A stretch of 64,000 nucleotides of DNA. Origin: Pantoea cypripedii. Lineage in GTDB: Bacteria > Pseudomonadota > Gammaproteobacteria > Enterobacterales > Enterobacteriaceae. Below are positions 56,350 to 64,000 of the stretch, piece by piece (position 1 is the first letter of the stretch; every line of letters begins with the position of its first letter). The stretch is taken from NCBI RefSeq assembly GCF_002095535.1, contig NZ_MLJI01000002.1, positions 951,751-1,015,750 on the forward strand, in the 5' to 3' direction. The position numbers and the translations under genes are program-made. The notes beneath the pieces are model-generated. The model made no database searches. It saw nothing but the letters and a program-made list of their open reading frames with translations, and was not told where the DNA came from.

Positions 56350-56455
56350 GGGGCCCTCATTTTGCGTCCAAAGTCACCCTGCATTTTGGCACGAAGCGGA
56401 CAGCTCCAGGAATGTGATGCCCGTTAGGAGCAGCCAGTCTTACGCATCGACTCAT

Positions 56456-57481
56456 CTAACGGTTATCTCGTTCATGCTCGATAAGCCACTCTTTGCGTGA
56501 GATACCGCCATCTTTACCAATAATTCTGTGGCATGGAATGACAATCGCAATTCGGTTTGCTGCATTAGCTGCGGCAACTGCGCGTACAGCAGCGGGTTTA
56601 TTAAGGATCAGCGAAATATCCTGGTAGCGTGAGGTCTGTCCATAAGGAATAGCACGCAGTTCCTGCCAGACGGATCGTTGAAAATCACTGCCCTGGATAT
56701 CGAGTATGAGATCAAACTGCTGGCGTGTTCCGGCAAAATATTCGCTGATTTCTTTAACTGTCTGCCGTGTATGACGGTTTTCTCCGGTGACAATTTTGGC
56801 GTTCAGTAAACGCTGGATGTCGCGAAACTCAGTTTCTAACAACCGGTGATCGGTAAACTCCAGCAGGCAGACTCCCTGATCTGTGGTGCAGACGAACATA
56901 GGCCCCAGCGTAGTAGTAAACCGGTGAATGAGAATGACCTGCGTGGTCTGAGTCGGGGCTGCGCCAGTGAGCCGCTTGTAGGTATAACCAAACCCGCTTA
57001 AGGATTCGTAGCCACTATCCAGAGCGACATCAGTTGCCGCACGTCCACTTTTCAGCTCCTGAAGGGCGATATTTACCCGCTGCATTCGCTGAAAGGCCTG
57101 AAAAGTGATGCCGTGATGTTGCAGGAACCAGCGTCGCACCCGCTCCGGGCTGATCCCATGTCTGCGCAGGTCCGCGTCGGATATGCGCGATTTGATATCG
57201 TGCCTGACCAGCGCAAGCGCCTGTTCGACAAATAACGGCGCGCTGTGTGCATTTTCAGCTGGCCGACAGACTTTACAGGGACGAAAGCCAGCCGCCAGGG
57301 CAGATTTAGCATCTTTATAAAATTCAACGTTTTCACGTTTGGGCTTTCGCGCCCGGCATACCGAGATGCAAAATACGCCCGTCGTTTTGACGCCAACAAA
57401 AAACACCCCCGTATATTCTGGAGCGCGTTCAAGTAATGCCTGATACCAGACATCACACAGCTCATTATTTACCACTTTCAT
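56456..57481 (-). CDS. ada: Ada: methylphosphotriester/O6-methylguanine repair protein and activator
   Basis: 341 residues. The N-terminal zinc domain (GVKTTGVFCISVCRARKPKR, then AAGFRPCKVCRP) supplies four cysteines, one the phosphotriester acceptor. An AraC-type domain follows (HGISPERVRRWFLQHHGITF, AATDVALDSGYESLSGFGYT), and the C-terminal methyltransferase has the acceptor site IAIVIPCHRIIGKDGGISRK. It repairs alkylated DNA and activates the adaptive response. I prefer ATG 57481 (MKVVNNELCD); it overlaps the upstream gene by 17 bp, so the two are coupled. Confidence 0.93.
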   Translation of the reverse strand: MKVVNNELCDVWYQALLERAPEYTGVFFVGVKTTGVFCISVCRARKPKRENVEFYKDAKSALAAGFRPCKVCRPAENAHSAPLFVEQALALVRHDIKSRISDADLRRHGISPERVRRWFLQHHGITFQAFQRMQRVNIALQELKSGRAATDVALDSGYESLSGFGYTYKRLTGAAPTQTTQVILIHRFTTTLGPMFVCTTDQGVCLLEFTDHRLLETEFRDIQRLLNAKIVTGENRHTRQTVKEISEYFAGTRQQFDLILDIQGSDFQRSVWQELRAIPYGQTSRYQDISLILNKPAAVRAVAAANAANRIAIVIPCHRIIGKDGGISRKEWLIEHERDNR

Positions 57482-58241
57482 CGACAAAAAGTCCTTCAAA
57501 CGTCTGATGCGAGCGGATCGCAGACATCAAATCAGTCAGCTTAGACTGAAGGGCCGAATGAACAAAATTACCCATTGAAATGCGGCTTACCCCTGCCAGT
57601 TTCAGCCTGCCGAACGACGGAAGATCTGGCATACACATGACATTCAAAGGCAGATCAATGGCTTCAGCAATGATGCTAATGTCTATCTCTGATGTCAGGC
57701 AGGGAACAAAAAGGCCGTCAGCACCTGCAGCTTTATAGAGCTGACCGCGTAGTAATGTCTCCTGTAACGCTCTTTCATGCGTAAGCAGGTATGTGTCAGT
57801 ACGGACGTTCAGAAACAGGCCATAACCCTCACTTTTGAGCGCATTGCATACCGATTTTAGCGTAGCGGAGAATTCAGATGCATCATCAAGCTGACGAACT
57901 TGCTTAATGACTCTACTGTCTTCAAGGTTTACGCCGGATACGCCTATCTGAGCAAGGCGTTTGAGATTGGCTGTTATCTCCTCAGCTGAATCACCATATC
58001 CTGCTTCCATATCAACGCTCAATGGCAGGTCACTGACCGCCCGGATACGGGTAACCATATAAAGTAATTCATCAAACGGCATGCTCTGACCGTCTTCATA
58101 TCCTAATGTGGCAGCTATTGCTGCGCTGGACGTTCCCAGAGCCTGATAACCGGCTTTTTGCGCTGCGACAGCACTGACGGCATCCCATACGTTAGCGATA
58201 AGTAGAGGATTATTTTGGTTGTGGAGTTCTGCAAAGTTCAT
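57465..58241 (-). CDS. Isocitrate lyase/PEP mutase superfamily protein
   Basis: 258 residues. PLLIANVWDAVSAVAAQKAG, LGTSSAAIAATLGYEDGQSM, LPLSVDMEAGYGDSAEEITA and GVSGVNLEDSRVIKQVRQLD give the TIM-barrel and metal-binding DME/ED motifs of the carboxyphosphonoenolpyruvate mutase-like group. Its reaction cannot be told from sequence. The ada gene starts inside its 3' end, so the pair forms an operon. Confidence 0.88.
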   Translation of the reverse strand: MNFAELHNQNNPLLIANVWDAVSAVAAQKAGYQALGTSSAAIAATLGYEDGQSMPFDELLYMVTRIRAVSDLPLSVDMEAGYGDSAEEITANLKRLAQIGVSGVNLEDSRVIKQVRQLDDASEFSATLKSVCNALKSEGYGLFLNVRTDTYLLTHERALQETLLRGQLYKAAGADGLFVPCLTSEIDISIIAEAIDLPLNVMCMPDLPSFGRLKLAGVSRISMGNFVHSALQSKLTDLMSAIRSHQTFEGLFVDESGK

Positions 58242-58542
58242 ATTTACGTCCTCTTAATCAGGTCGGAAATGAATCTAAGCATTCAGTAAAAAAGGCACAA
58301 CCGAAATTCAGACGACCATTTTTTGCAAGGTTGGATCAGGTCAGTTTGGTATGCGGGGTTGACCCGGCCGTAACTTTTCAAGGTCTGCTTCACGCCCTGA
58401 GACATTCGACAAGCTTTTTATGGCAGGTATCAGGCATGACTGGCGTAAACGCTTCAGGAAATCACAGGGGCTTATGCGGGTTCTTGTTTGCTGTAAGGCA
58501 TCTGTTACTCTGGTTGGGCTTGAAGGATAACAAGGAGGTAAC
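58242..58542. other. Intergenic region, no gene seen
   Basis: About 300 bp between divergent genes. A ribosome site (CAAGGAGGTAAC) stands before 58543. I see no other feature. Confidence 0.5.
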
Positions 58543-59121
58543 ATGCTGAACCCTGGATTCGTTACCAGTAGAGCACTTGCGCAATGGCAGGATATACCCG
58601 TTTTCTTGCCACAGTTTCAGTTCCATGAAAAACACCAGACCGTCATCAAGACGCACTCGCCTGAAAAAATCCTGCCGCTAATAGCGGAATTCGATATGCA
58701 GCAGGACGCCGTCATCCGGCTTTTGATGTCTGTGCGACAACTTCCGCAAAAATTCCGGCGCAATAAACAACCCCAGGCGGTTAGCCGCTTTGGCCTGGAC
58801 AGTTTTACTCTGCTGGAAAAGTCAGCATCCGAGCTCTGCTACGGGTTACGGGGACAATTCTGGCGTGCAGATTTTGGCCTGGAGAACGTGCCGGATACTG
58901 ACGCTTATCTGGCGCCAGTAATGCCGGGCAGCGCAAAGCTCTTACTGCGCTACCGGGTAACTAAAGTGAAAGAGGGGCAACATGAGCTGCAAACTGAAAC
59001 GTTTATTTACTGTCCGGATCGAGCTACTCAGCTGAAAATGACGGCTTACTGGCTGGCAATACGGGCAGGTAGTGGATGGATTCGAAAAAGGACGCTTATG
59101 GCTGTTAAGTCCGTTATTTGA
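58543..59121 (+). CDS. SRPBCC/DUF2867-like protein, unknown function
   Basis: 192 residues. FRRNKQPQAVSRFGLDSFTL, YGLRGQFWRADFGLENVPDT and the final KMTAYWLAIRAGSGWIRKRT with LMAVKSVI resemble DUF2867-type START-like proteins (closing YW-x-x-I-x-x-G-S-G-x-I-R pattern). It has an excellent ribosome site. No catalytic function is known. It is monocistronic. Confidence 0.55.
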   Translation: MLNPGFVTSRALAQWQDIPVFLPQFQFHEKHQTVIKTHSPEKILPLIAEFDMQQDAVIRLLMSVRQLPQKFRRNKQPQAVSRFGLDSFTLLEKSASELCYGLRGQFWRADFGLENVPDTDAYLAPVMPGSAKLLLRYRVTKVKEGQHELQTETFIYCPDRATQLKMTAYWLAIRAGSGWIRKRTLMAVKSVI

Positions 59122-59588
59122 TAACAACGACAGGCGCAAGGCATAGTCTACGTTGAGCGAACAGCGGACTGTGCAGACATCCATTATCTTCCGAACTATA
59201 ACATTCCTGCTTGTGCGCAAAGTATCGAAGCCATGGATAACCCATAGCCCACGTAAAGGTATGCTTGTTTTTTGTTCACTATGGCTTTCATTAGGCAGAG
59301 AATTCCAGCAAAACAAGACGGAATGGCAAGTAACGTAAAAATGTTCATTAATATCTACTCCAATACATTTTGCAGCCCACCAACTTATCATAATACTAAA
59401 ACAAGGGCTGCTGAGAGCGAAGAGCAGACACGGTGAGCCAGATTTAAGCTGACGTGTTGCAATAAAGACTCTATGAGGTGTTAAAGCTCTGGATTAAGGA
59501 AGTCCATTAATATGTTTGAGGATATGAAGGCAGGAAATATTCAATGGGCCAAAATTCATTAGCCCATTGAGTCATTTGGACCGGAGGT
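59122..59588. other. Intergenic region, no gene seen
   Basis: About 470 bp without a supported gene. Open frames here lack ribosome sites and family resemblance. The composition is mixed and it may be remnant DNA. Confidence 0.5.
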
Positions 59589-60572
59589 TTACATCTCAGT
59601 GATCCGCGTATCGGCGATGGTTTCCGCGAAATGTTTCCCAAATAAGCCTACAGGCGTCTGGAAACCAGGTATTGTTTCTCCCGCCAGTACCCGGCGCGCT
59701 GCCTCCGCCGCGGCCATGGCGGTAAAACTATAGCCATTCACAGTATCGAGCTGCATCTGCACAATTTTTCCATCCACATTTACGGCCTCAGCAACAGCCT
59801 GATATCGGTTATTCAGGCGTTCCTGTTCTGTTGGGCCATCCGCTAAAAGTGACAGGTCCCCTTGGGGAAATTCTGTGCTGCTGAGATGCACAAAAGTCTC
59901 AATGTCTGGAATGTTTGTGGTCATCCAGACAGTTGTCAGGTCTGGCAACGTTACCGGAAAACATTCCACGGGTCCTACGCCAAAATCAAAACTTCTGATA
60001 TGGGCAGGATCCTGAGGTATTAACCTGCCGTTTGAACGTTTGAGGCATTCCGGAGAGAGATTTTCAGACGCGCTGATGGCGGATCCTCGCGACATCGGCC
60101 CGGCGACATTCAAAGCAAGGGCGATTTTTTTCGGAGCAGATATCCGCTCTGCCGCATGTGCTGCCAGGCACCCCAGCATGGCCACGCTGCCACCGCATCC
60201 CGGAAGGAGCATCACGCTCGCAGCCGCTGCATCGGCATCAAGAACTTCAGCGATCCTGTAGCTGTCGGGTTCGGCAGCGACATCCAGATAATGCGTTTTA
60301 CTGTCTACAGCCGCCCTCATCAAAGCATTGGCCGTATACATAAACGGTCCGGCGCAGTTCAGCACAACCGCAACGTCCTTTAGGGCCGCAATAACTGTCT
60401 CTGGTTCGTCAAGAGAGAAGGCCCGATATGGGACATTTAACCCTGCGGCCATGGAGGCGAGTTTATTTTCGTTACGCCCGGCAATGATAAGCGGGACGCC
60501 GCAAGCCAGAGCATAAGCGGTTATCAGGCCGCCTGTGTAACCGGTCGCGCCGTAAATCATTATGCTTTTCAT
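59589..60572 (-). CDS. Saccharopine-dehydrogenase-like NAD(P)-binding protein
   Basis: 327 residues. SIMIYGATGYTGGLITAYAL is a Rossmann-fold start, followed by PLIIAGRNENKLASMAAGLN, VVLNCAGPFMYTANALMRAA and LDVAAEPDSYRIAEVLDADA, the pattern of the saccharopine dehydrogenase/trans-acting enoyl reductase group. The substrate is unknown. It precedes a VOC and an SDR gene on the same strand, though the gaps (69 and 15 bp) mean only the latter two are surely one operon. Confidence 0.85.
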   Translation of the reverse strand: MKSIMIYGATGYTGGLITAYALACGVPLIIAGRNENKLASMAAGLNVPYRAFSLDEPETVIAALKDVAVVLNCAGPFMYTANALMRAAVDSKTHYLDVAAEPDSYRIAEVLDADAAAASVMLLPGCGGSVAMLGCLAAHAAERISAPKKIALALNVAGPMSRGSAISASENLSPECLKRSNGRLIPQDPAHIRSFDFGVGPVECFPVTLPDLTTVWMTTNIPDIETFVHLSSTEFPQGDLSLLADGPTEQERLNNRYQAVAEAVNVDGKIVQMQLDTVNGYSFTAMAAAEAARRVLAGETIPGFQTPVGLFGKHFAETIADTRITEM

Positions 60573-60641
60573 GAAATTCTTGTACCTGAAATTGATCTGC
60601 TGATTTTGGACCTGAACGGAGTTGGATTCGTCATCACAGTC

Positions 60642-61043
60642 TTACTTACCGTGCTGCCAGCTTTTATAGACAAATTCCAGACTGTAGCCATCGGGATCTC
60701 GGACCTGCGCCGCGTAGTAGCGTGGATCATAATGAAGTTGTGGGCCGGGAGGATGAATCACTGTTGCACCCGCCGACAGGGCCGCGGCGTAAGCCTGATT
60801 TACTGCGGATTCGGAATCGCCCGCGAAGCCCACATGGATGGCATCCGGACACACCGTTCCCTGACGCAGCCAGAAGAATATTTTTCCGTTTGCACCAAAT
60901 CCTTTAAGGTCGGGATGACCGGATGGCCCCTCTTTACCGTCATAATCGTGACGGACAGATATACCGAGGGCGGGTAATACGCGCGCATAGAAGCTGACCG
61001 AACGGTCAACGTCACTGACGGAAAGAAAAAGATGATCAAGCAT
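60642..61043 (-). CDS. VOC-family (glyoxalase/bleomycin-resistance fold) protein
   Basis: 133 residues: MLDHLFLSVSDVDRSVSFYA (first metal histidine), DAIHVGFAGDSESAVNQAYA (second) and VRDPDGYSLEFVYKSW (metal glutamate), the paired beta-alpha-beta-beta-beta units of the VOC superfamily. It is 15 bp downstream of an SDR gene in one operon. Enzyme specificity cannot be inferred. Confidence 0.9.
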   Translation of the reverse strand: MLDHLFLSVSDVDRSVSFYARVLPALGISVRHDYDGKEGPSGHPDLKGFGANGKIFFWLRQGTVCPDAIHVGFAGDSESAVNQAYAAALSAGATVIHPPGPQLHYDPRYYAAQVRDPDGYSLEFVYKSWQHGK

Positions 61044-61058
61044 AAAGTGCTCCTGAAA

Positions 61059-61802
61059 TCAGATGTTATATCCGCCCGCGACTTCAATCGTCTGAGCATT
61101 GATCCAGCCGCTATCGGCAGAAAGTAAAGAGGCGATGACGCGCGCAACCTCTTCCGGTTCACCCACTCGCCCGAGTGCCGTTTGGGAGGCAAGCAGATTT
61201 TCAAATTCCTCGTTCAGTCCTCCTCCCAGTTCAGTTCGGATAGCCCCTGGTGAGACAGCATTTACCCGGATGCCGCGTTCACCGAACTCCTTCGCCATAT
61301 AACGGGTCAGAACTTCAAGTCCCCCTTTAAAGGCGGCGTAAGGGGCGACGCCTGAAGTGGCTACTCGCGTGGTGGCGCTCGTCATGTTGATGATGCACGC
61401 ATCGCGGCGCAGCAGGGGCAGTAGCGTCTGCGTCAGAAAGAAAGGTCCCTTCAGATGTACATTCATCAGGCTGTCGAACTGGTTCTCCGTGACGGTTTCA
61501 ATCGGGTTAAAAAGCCCATATCCGGCATTATTAACCAGGCCATCCAGGCCACCATCTTCCCAGCGTGAATGCATCACCTGTTCAAGTTCAGCACGAAAAT
61601 GTTTGAAAGAACCGGTATTCCCAACGTTCAGCTGCAACGCGACGGCTTCGCCACCCTCTGCCTCAATACGTTCAACCACACTGGTGGCAGCTTCAGGCTG
61701 GCTGTTCCAGGTCAGTATGACGCGATAACCGAGTTGGGCACATTTCAGGGCGGTGCTTGCACCGATGCCCCGGCTGCCGCCGGTAATCAAAACATTTTTC
61801 AT
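61059..61802 (-). CDS. Short-chain dehydrogenase/reductase
   Basis: 247 residues. NVLITGGSRGIGASTALKCA holds the glycine-rich cofactor loop, GLVNNAGYGLF the NNAG motif, INMTSATTRVATSGVAPYAA the catalytic serine and tyrosine with lysine four residues on (YAAFK), and NAVSPGAIRTELGG the PG motif. ATG 61802 follows CAGAGGCTAAT; the longer frame is unlikely. It is divergent from an AraC-family regulator, a common pair in which the regulator controls the reductase. Confidence 0.93.
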   Translation of the reverse strand: MKNVLITGGSRGIGASTALKCAQLGYRVILTWNSQPEAATSVVERIEAEGGEAVALQLNVGNTGSFKHFRAELEQVMHSRWEDGGLDGLVNNAGYGLFNPIETVTENQFDSLMNVHLKGPFFLTQTLLPLLRRDACIINMTSATTRVATSGVAPYAAFKGGLEVLTRYMAKEFGERGIRVNAVSPGAIRTELGGGLNEEFENLLASQTALGRVGEPEEVARVIASLLSADSGWINAQTIEVAGGYNI

Positions 61803-61939
61803 ATTAGCCTCTGCAAGTGAGTGTTGACGCAACAGAGGTTACGCTTTTGCCGGGCGTAAGGCTGATGCGATCCTATTCACAATTTGCCTAATCCTGCCTC
61901 TCTCTTGTTGTGCTTACAGCGACGTGATATCAATCGGGG

Positions 61940-62821
61940 ATGGAAAAACAATTACAGAAGTTACGCGAATTTGCGTCCGGCGCGGGTAATCAGCGTACCG
62001 AAACCGGCATTCCACGGGTTGCAATGGTGCAGGGAGAAATCCCTGAACATCGCCTGTCAGCGGTTTATGAACCGATGATTAACCTGATTCTGACAGGTTC
62101 TAAAAGCATGACGGTCGGTGAGAGAACGCTGCGATATGATCCCGCGACATACTTTGTTATGTCGGTGGATTTACCCGCAGTGGGACAGGTCTTTGCCGAT
62201 GAGCACACCCTTGCACCTTATCTGGCTGTCAGCCTGACTCCTGAGCCGGAAATTCTTGCGGATTTGCTGGCCGGTTTGCCCGATTCTGGCTCGCGTTCTC
62301 TTTACAACGCGGGTTTTTCTGTCGCGCCCGTTACCTCGGAACTCCTCGACGCCTGGGTCAGAATGCTCAGTCTGATTAACAAGCCGGATGAAGTCGCGGC
62401 TCTGGCTCCGGCGTATGAGCGCGAAATCCTGTTCCGGGTGCTGCAGGGACCGCTGGGCTGGATGTTGCGGGACATTGCAACGCCTGAAACGCATATGGCA
62501 CGGATCCACAAAGTGATTAACTGGCTAAAACAAAACTACATGCAGAGCATACGTGTTGAAGAACTGGCAGAAATGGCCGCACTGAGTGTTTCGGCCTTTC
62601 ATCGACACTTCCGCGCAGTGACATCACTCAGTCCGGTGCAGTATCAGAAAAGGATGCGCCTGATGCAGGCCCGGCTCAGGCTTTCCACTTCAGATGCCAA
62701 CATTACAACCATTGCTTTGTCTGTTGGATATCAGAGCCACACCCAATTCAGTCGTGAATACGCCCGCCAGTTTGGCCGACCACCGTCAGCAGACCTGAAA
62801 AGTATGGAACGGAGGAAATAA
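61940..62821 (+). CDS. AraC-family regulator (AraC_N type)
   Basis: 293 residues. The N-terminal AraC_N domain (AVYEPMINLILTGSKSMTVG, LRYDPATYFVMSVDLPAVGQ) precedes two helix-turn-helix motifs (SIRVEELAEMAALSVSAFHR and ITTIALSVGYQSHTQFSREY). This subtype usually governs an adjacent aldehyde- or ketone-reducing enzyme, here the divergent SDR-VOC operon. Confidence 0.93.
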   Translation: MEKQLQKLREFASGAGNQRTETGIPRVAMVQGEIPEHRLSAVYEPMINLILTGSKSMTVGERTLRYDPATYFVMSVDLPAVGQVFADEHTLAPYLAVSLTPEPEILADLLAGLPDSGSRSLYNAGFSVAPVTSELLDAWVRMLSLINKPDEVAALAPAYEREILFRVLQGPLGWMLRDIATPETHMARIHKVINWLKQNYMQSIRVEELAEMAALSVSAFHRHFRAVTSLSPVQYQKRMRLMQARLRLSTSDANITTIALSVGYQSHTQFSREYARQFGRPPSADLKSMERRK

Positions 62822-63170
62822 CTTCATGTTCTTGTTAAAACCCGTTCTCGTGGTCTGAAAGGGTCATTCAAGGTTACGCGCGTCAAATTCGGCCTGAGCG
62901 TGAGGTCACTCCATAGGGGCATTGACTTTGGACAGTAGGTCAAAGTCATCTGTCATCTCGAACCCATGGTGGTTTTTCCAGGAACCGGAACTGGGGCAGG
63001 AAAAGTTGAGTAACGCATTAGTTAGCATTCGGTTCTCCGACAATGGTGGCAAAGATATCATTTGCATTAAAAATCCAATAAAAACAATAAGTTAATTTGT
63101 TTTTTTATGGTTTTATGTTTTAGTAACGCATATGCGTTACTATGAGTAAAGACGTTACTGAGGTGATGAA
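62822..63170. other. Intergenic region with inverted repeats
   Basis: Contains TGACTTTG and CAAAGTCA around a ten-base spacer (about 62927-62952), an AT-rich stretch near 63065-63120, and the large palindrome at 63121. No gene is visible. Confidence 0.5.
63121..63142. promoter_or_regulatory. Perfect 22-bp palindrome, probable operator
   Basis: TAGTAACGCAT followed by its exact reverse complement. It ends 28 bp before the start of the AbiEi-like gene. A half copy (AGTAACGCATTAG) occurs about 110 bp upstream. Likely binding site for an autoregulating protein. Confidence 0.65.
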
Positions 63171-64000
63171 ATGAAGAGTTTATTAGCTGATGCACTAAGA
63201 TACATCGAGTCATCATTTCTGATCGATACGAAAATTTTGCAGGAAATAGATGAAAATCTTCCATTTCAGCTAAGAAAGAGCGCTGCTTTGTGCATCGTAA
63301 GTATCGATGAAAGAAAGTTTACGGTTTTGACTGTAGAAGATCCTGCGCTGCTGGTATCTAATAATTTTGTACATCTCAAACGACTAGAGGCAAAATCAGA
63401 CTTACCATTAATTCTAGTAACATCTGAACTAACTTTTGAATTAAAAAACATATCTAAACAACTAAAGAATGGGTTGGTCATTCCTGGCCGTTATGTTTCA
63501 ATGCCCTCTTTGATGCTTCAGAGTGAATCGCAAAAAGTTATTCCCGATCGATGGGTTGATACAGAAAATAGCTATGGCATTATTCCTTCATACTTGTTGA
63601 CTTACTATCTTTCAGATTATTTTGATGATGGTTTTAACAGTTCATATATTATGGAGCTTCTGGGTATCTCAAAAATGGCGTTTTCCAGAGCTGTTAAAGA
63701 GCTTTTATCCCATAAATTAATATCTGAAACTTCATACGGACGCAGTTCACATTTTCAATTCACAGAATCGCGAAAAAAGATTTGGAACCATTATCGGCAT
63801 AGGGTATCACCTCTCTCGACAGGATTTGTACCTGTCAGAAATGAAACGATTAAAGCAGCAGAAATCTTTCTTTCTGGAGAATCTGCCCTATCAAAGTATA
63901 CTCTATTAGGCTCACCCTCCAGACCTTTTTTGGGAAAGTGCTTGACAGATAAAGACAGATATATGAGGCCTATAACACCGGCAACCATGAAAGGTGACTA
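63171..64000 (+). CDS. AbiEi-like antitoxin/MarR-type protein, partial (runs off the right edge)
   Basis: At least 276 residues visible. The N-terminal part has alternating hydrophobic strands (SAALCIVSIDERKFTVLTVE); a helix-turn-helix follows (SSYIMELLGISKMAFSRAVK, then ELLSHKLISETSYGRSSHFQ), and near the end SGESALSKYTLLGSPSRPFL resembles the GESALAxYT motif of type IV AbiEi antitoxins and relatives. ATG 63171 follows GAGGTGATGAA. A partner toxin would be expected just beyond the window. Composition is AT-rich, suggesting a recent island. The family call is by pattern and moderate. Confidence 0.5.
   Translation, partial: MKSLLADALRYIESSFLIDTKILQEIDENLPFQLRKSAALCIVSIDERKFTVLTVEDPALLVSNNFVHLKRLEAKSDLPLILVTSELTFELKNISKQLKNGLVIPGRYVSMPSLMLQSESQKVIPDRWVDTENSYGIIPSYLLTYYLSDYFDDGFNSSYIMELLGISKMAFSRAVKELLSHKLISETSYGRSSHFQFTESRKKIWNHYRHRVSPLSTGFVPVRNETIKAAEIFLSGESALSKYTLLGSPSRPFLGKCLTDKDRYMRPITPATMKGD

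Overview
The window looks like enterobacterial chromosome (order Enterobacterales; plant-associated Erwiniaceae or Pectobacteriaceae seem likeliest, but I cannot name the genus). Reasons: FeoA/FeoB, TalB- and Tkt-like enzymes, fused fructose-type PTS proteins, a FliB-type flagellin methylase, the remains of an ExpR/EsaR-type quorum-sensing receptor, and IS66, IS3, IS110, IS21 and IS200/IS605 sequences of enterobacterial type. There are no rRNA, tRNA or CRISPR features that I can see.

A caution about the molecule: the palindromic 12-mer CTAGCTAGCTAG, which carries stop codons in all six frames, occurs exactly three times (2437, 10884, 41034). Two copies cut straight through genes. I read these as artificial contig joiners in a draft pseudomolecule. 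The window is then four contig pieces (1-2436, 2449-10883, 10896-41033, 41046-64000) whose order is not proven. Several frameshifts beside short homopolymers fit a draft too.

Piece 1 holds a partial MFS carrier, a PQQ-dehydrogenase stump and the front half of an IS605-type tnpB. Piece 2 holds a beta-helix protein cut at its Tat-like signal, yjfB, a frameshifted LysE exporter with a divergent Lrp regulator, a DinB protein, a metallo-beta-lactamase-fold gene split by a complete IS66 element (8-bp target duplication intact), and an Rpn/YhgA nuclease.

Piece 3 opens with a nested IS island (an IS3 element carrying two IS110 elements, flanked by istB and tnpB scraps), followed by a shikimate-dehydrogenase-like gene, a frameshifted HAD protein, feoAB and mntA with a broken hepT. 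The core is a 15-kb sugar cluster (20388-35382): two paralogous PTS systems with HPr-EI-EIIA fusion proteins, a KbaZ-like protein, transaldolase, transketolase, HAD and PHP phosphatases and an AraC regulator. Both PTS promoters share the same two boxes with identical 68-bp spacing. Then come a LuxR-family pseudogene, an outer-membrane-like protein, a YWTD propeller protein and fliB.

Piece 4 opens with the rear half of tnpB and a set I interpret as D-apiose/apionate use (41784-51445): a sugar isomerase, a two-subunit transketolase, a cytoplasmic apiosidase-like hydrolase with a GPH transporter, and an MFS carrier with an apionate-lactonase-like protein. Three promoters there share a palindromic box of the form TGAATAnnnATTCA. 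The remainder is small accessory and metabolic genes (isochorismatase fold, MdtG-like MFS, GntR, DapA-like, B3/4, XRE-cupin, Ada, PEP-mutase-like, SDR, VOC, AraC), ending in an AbiEi-like gene behind a perfect 22-bp palindrome.
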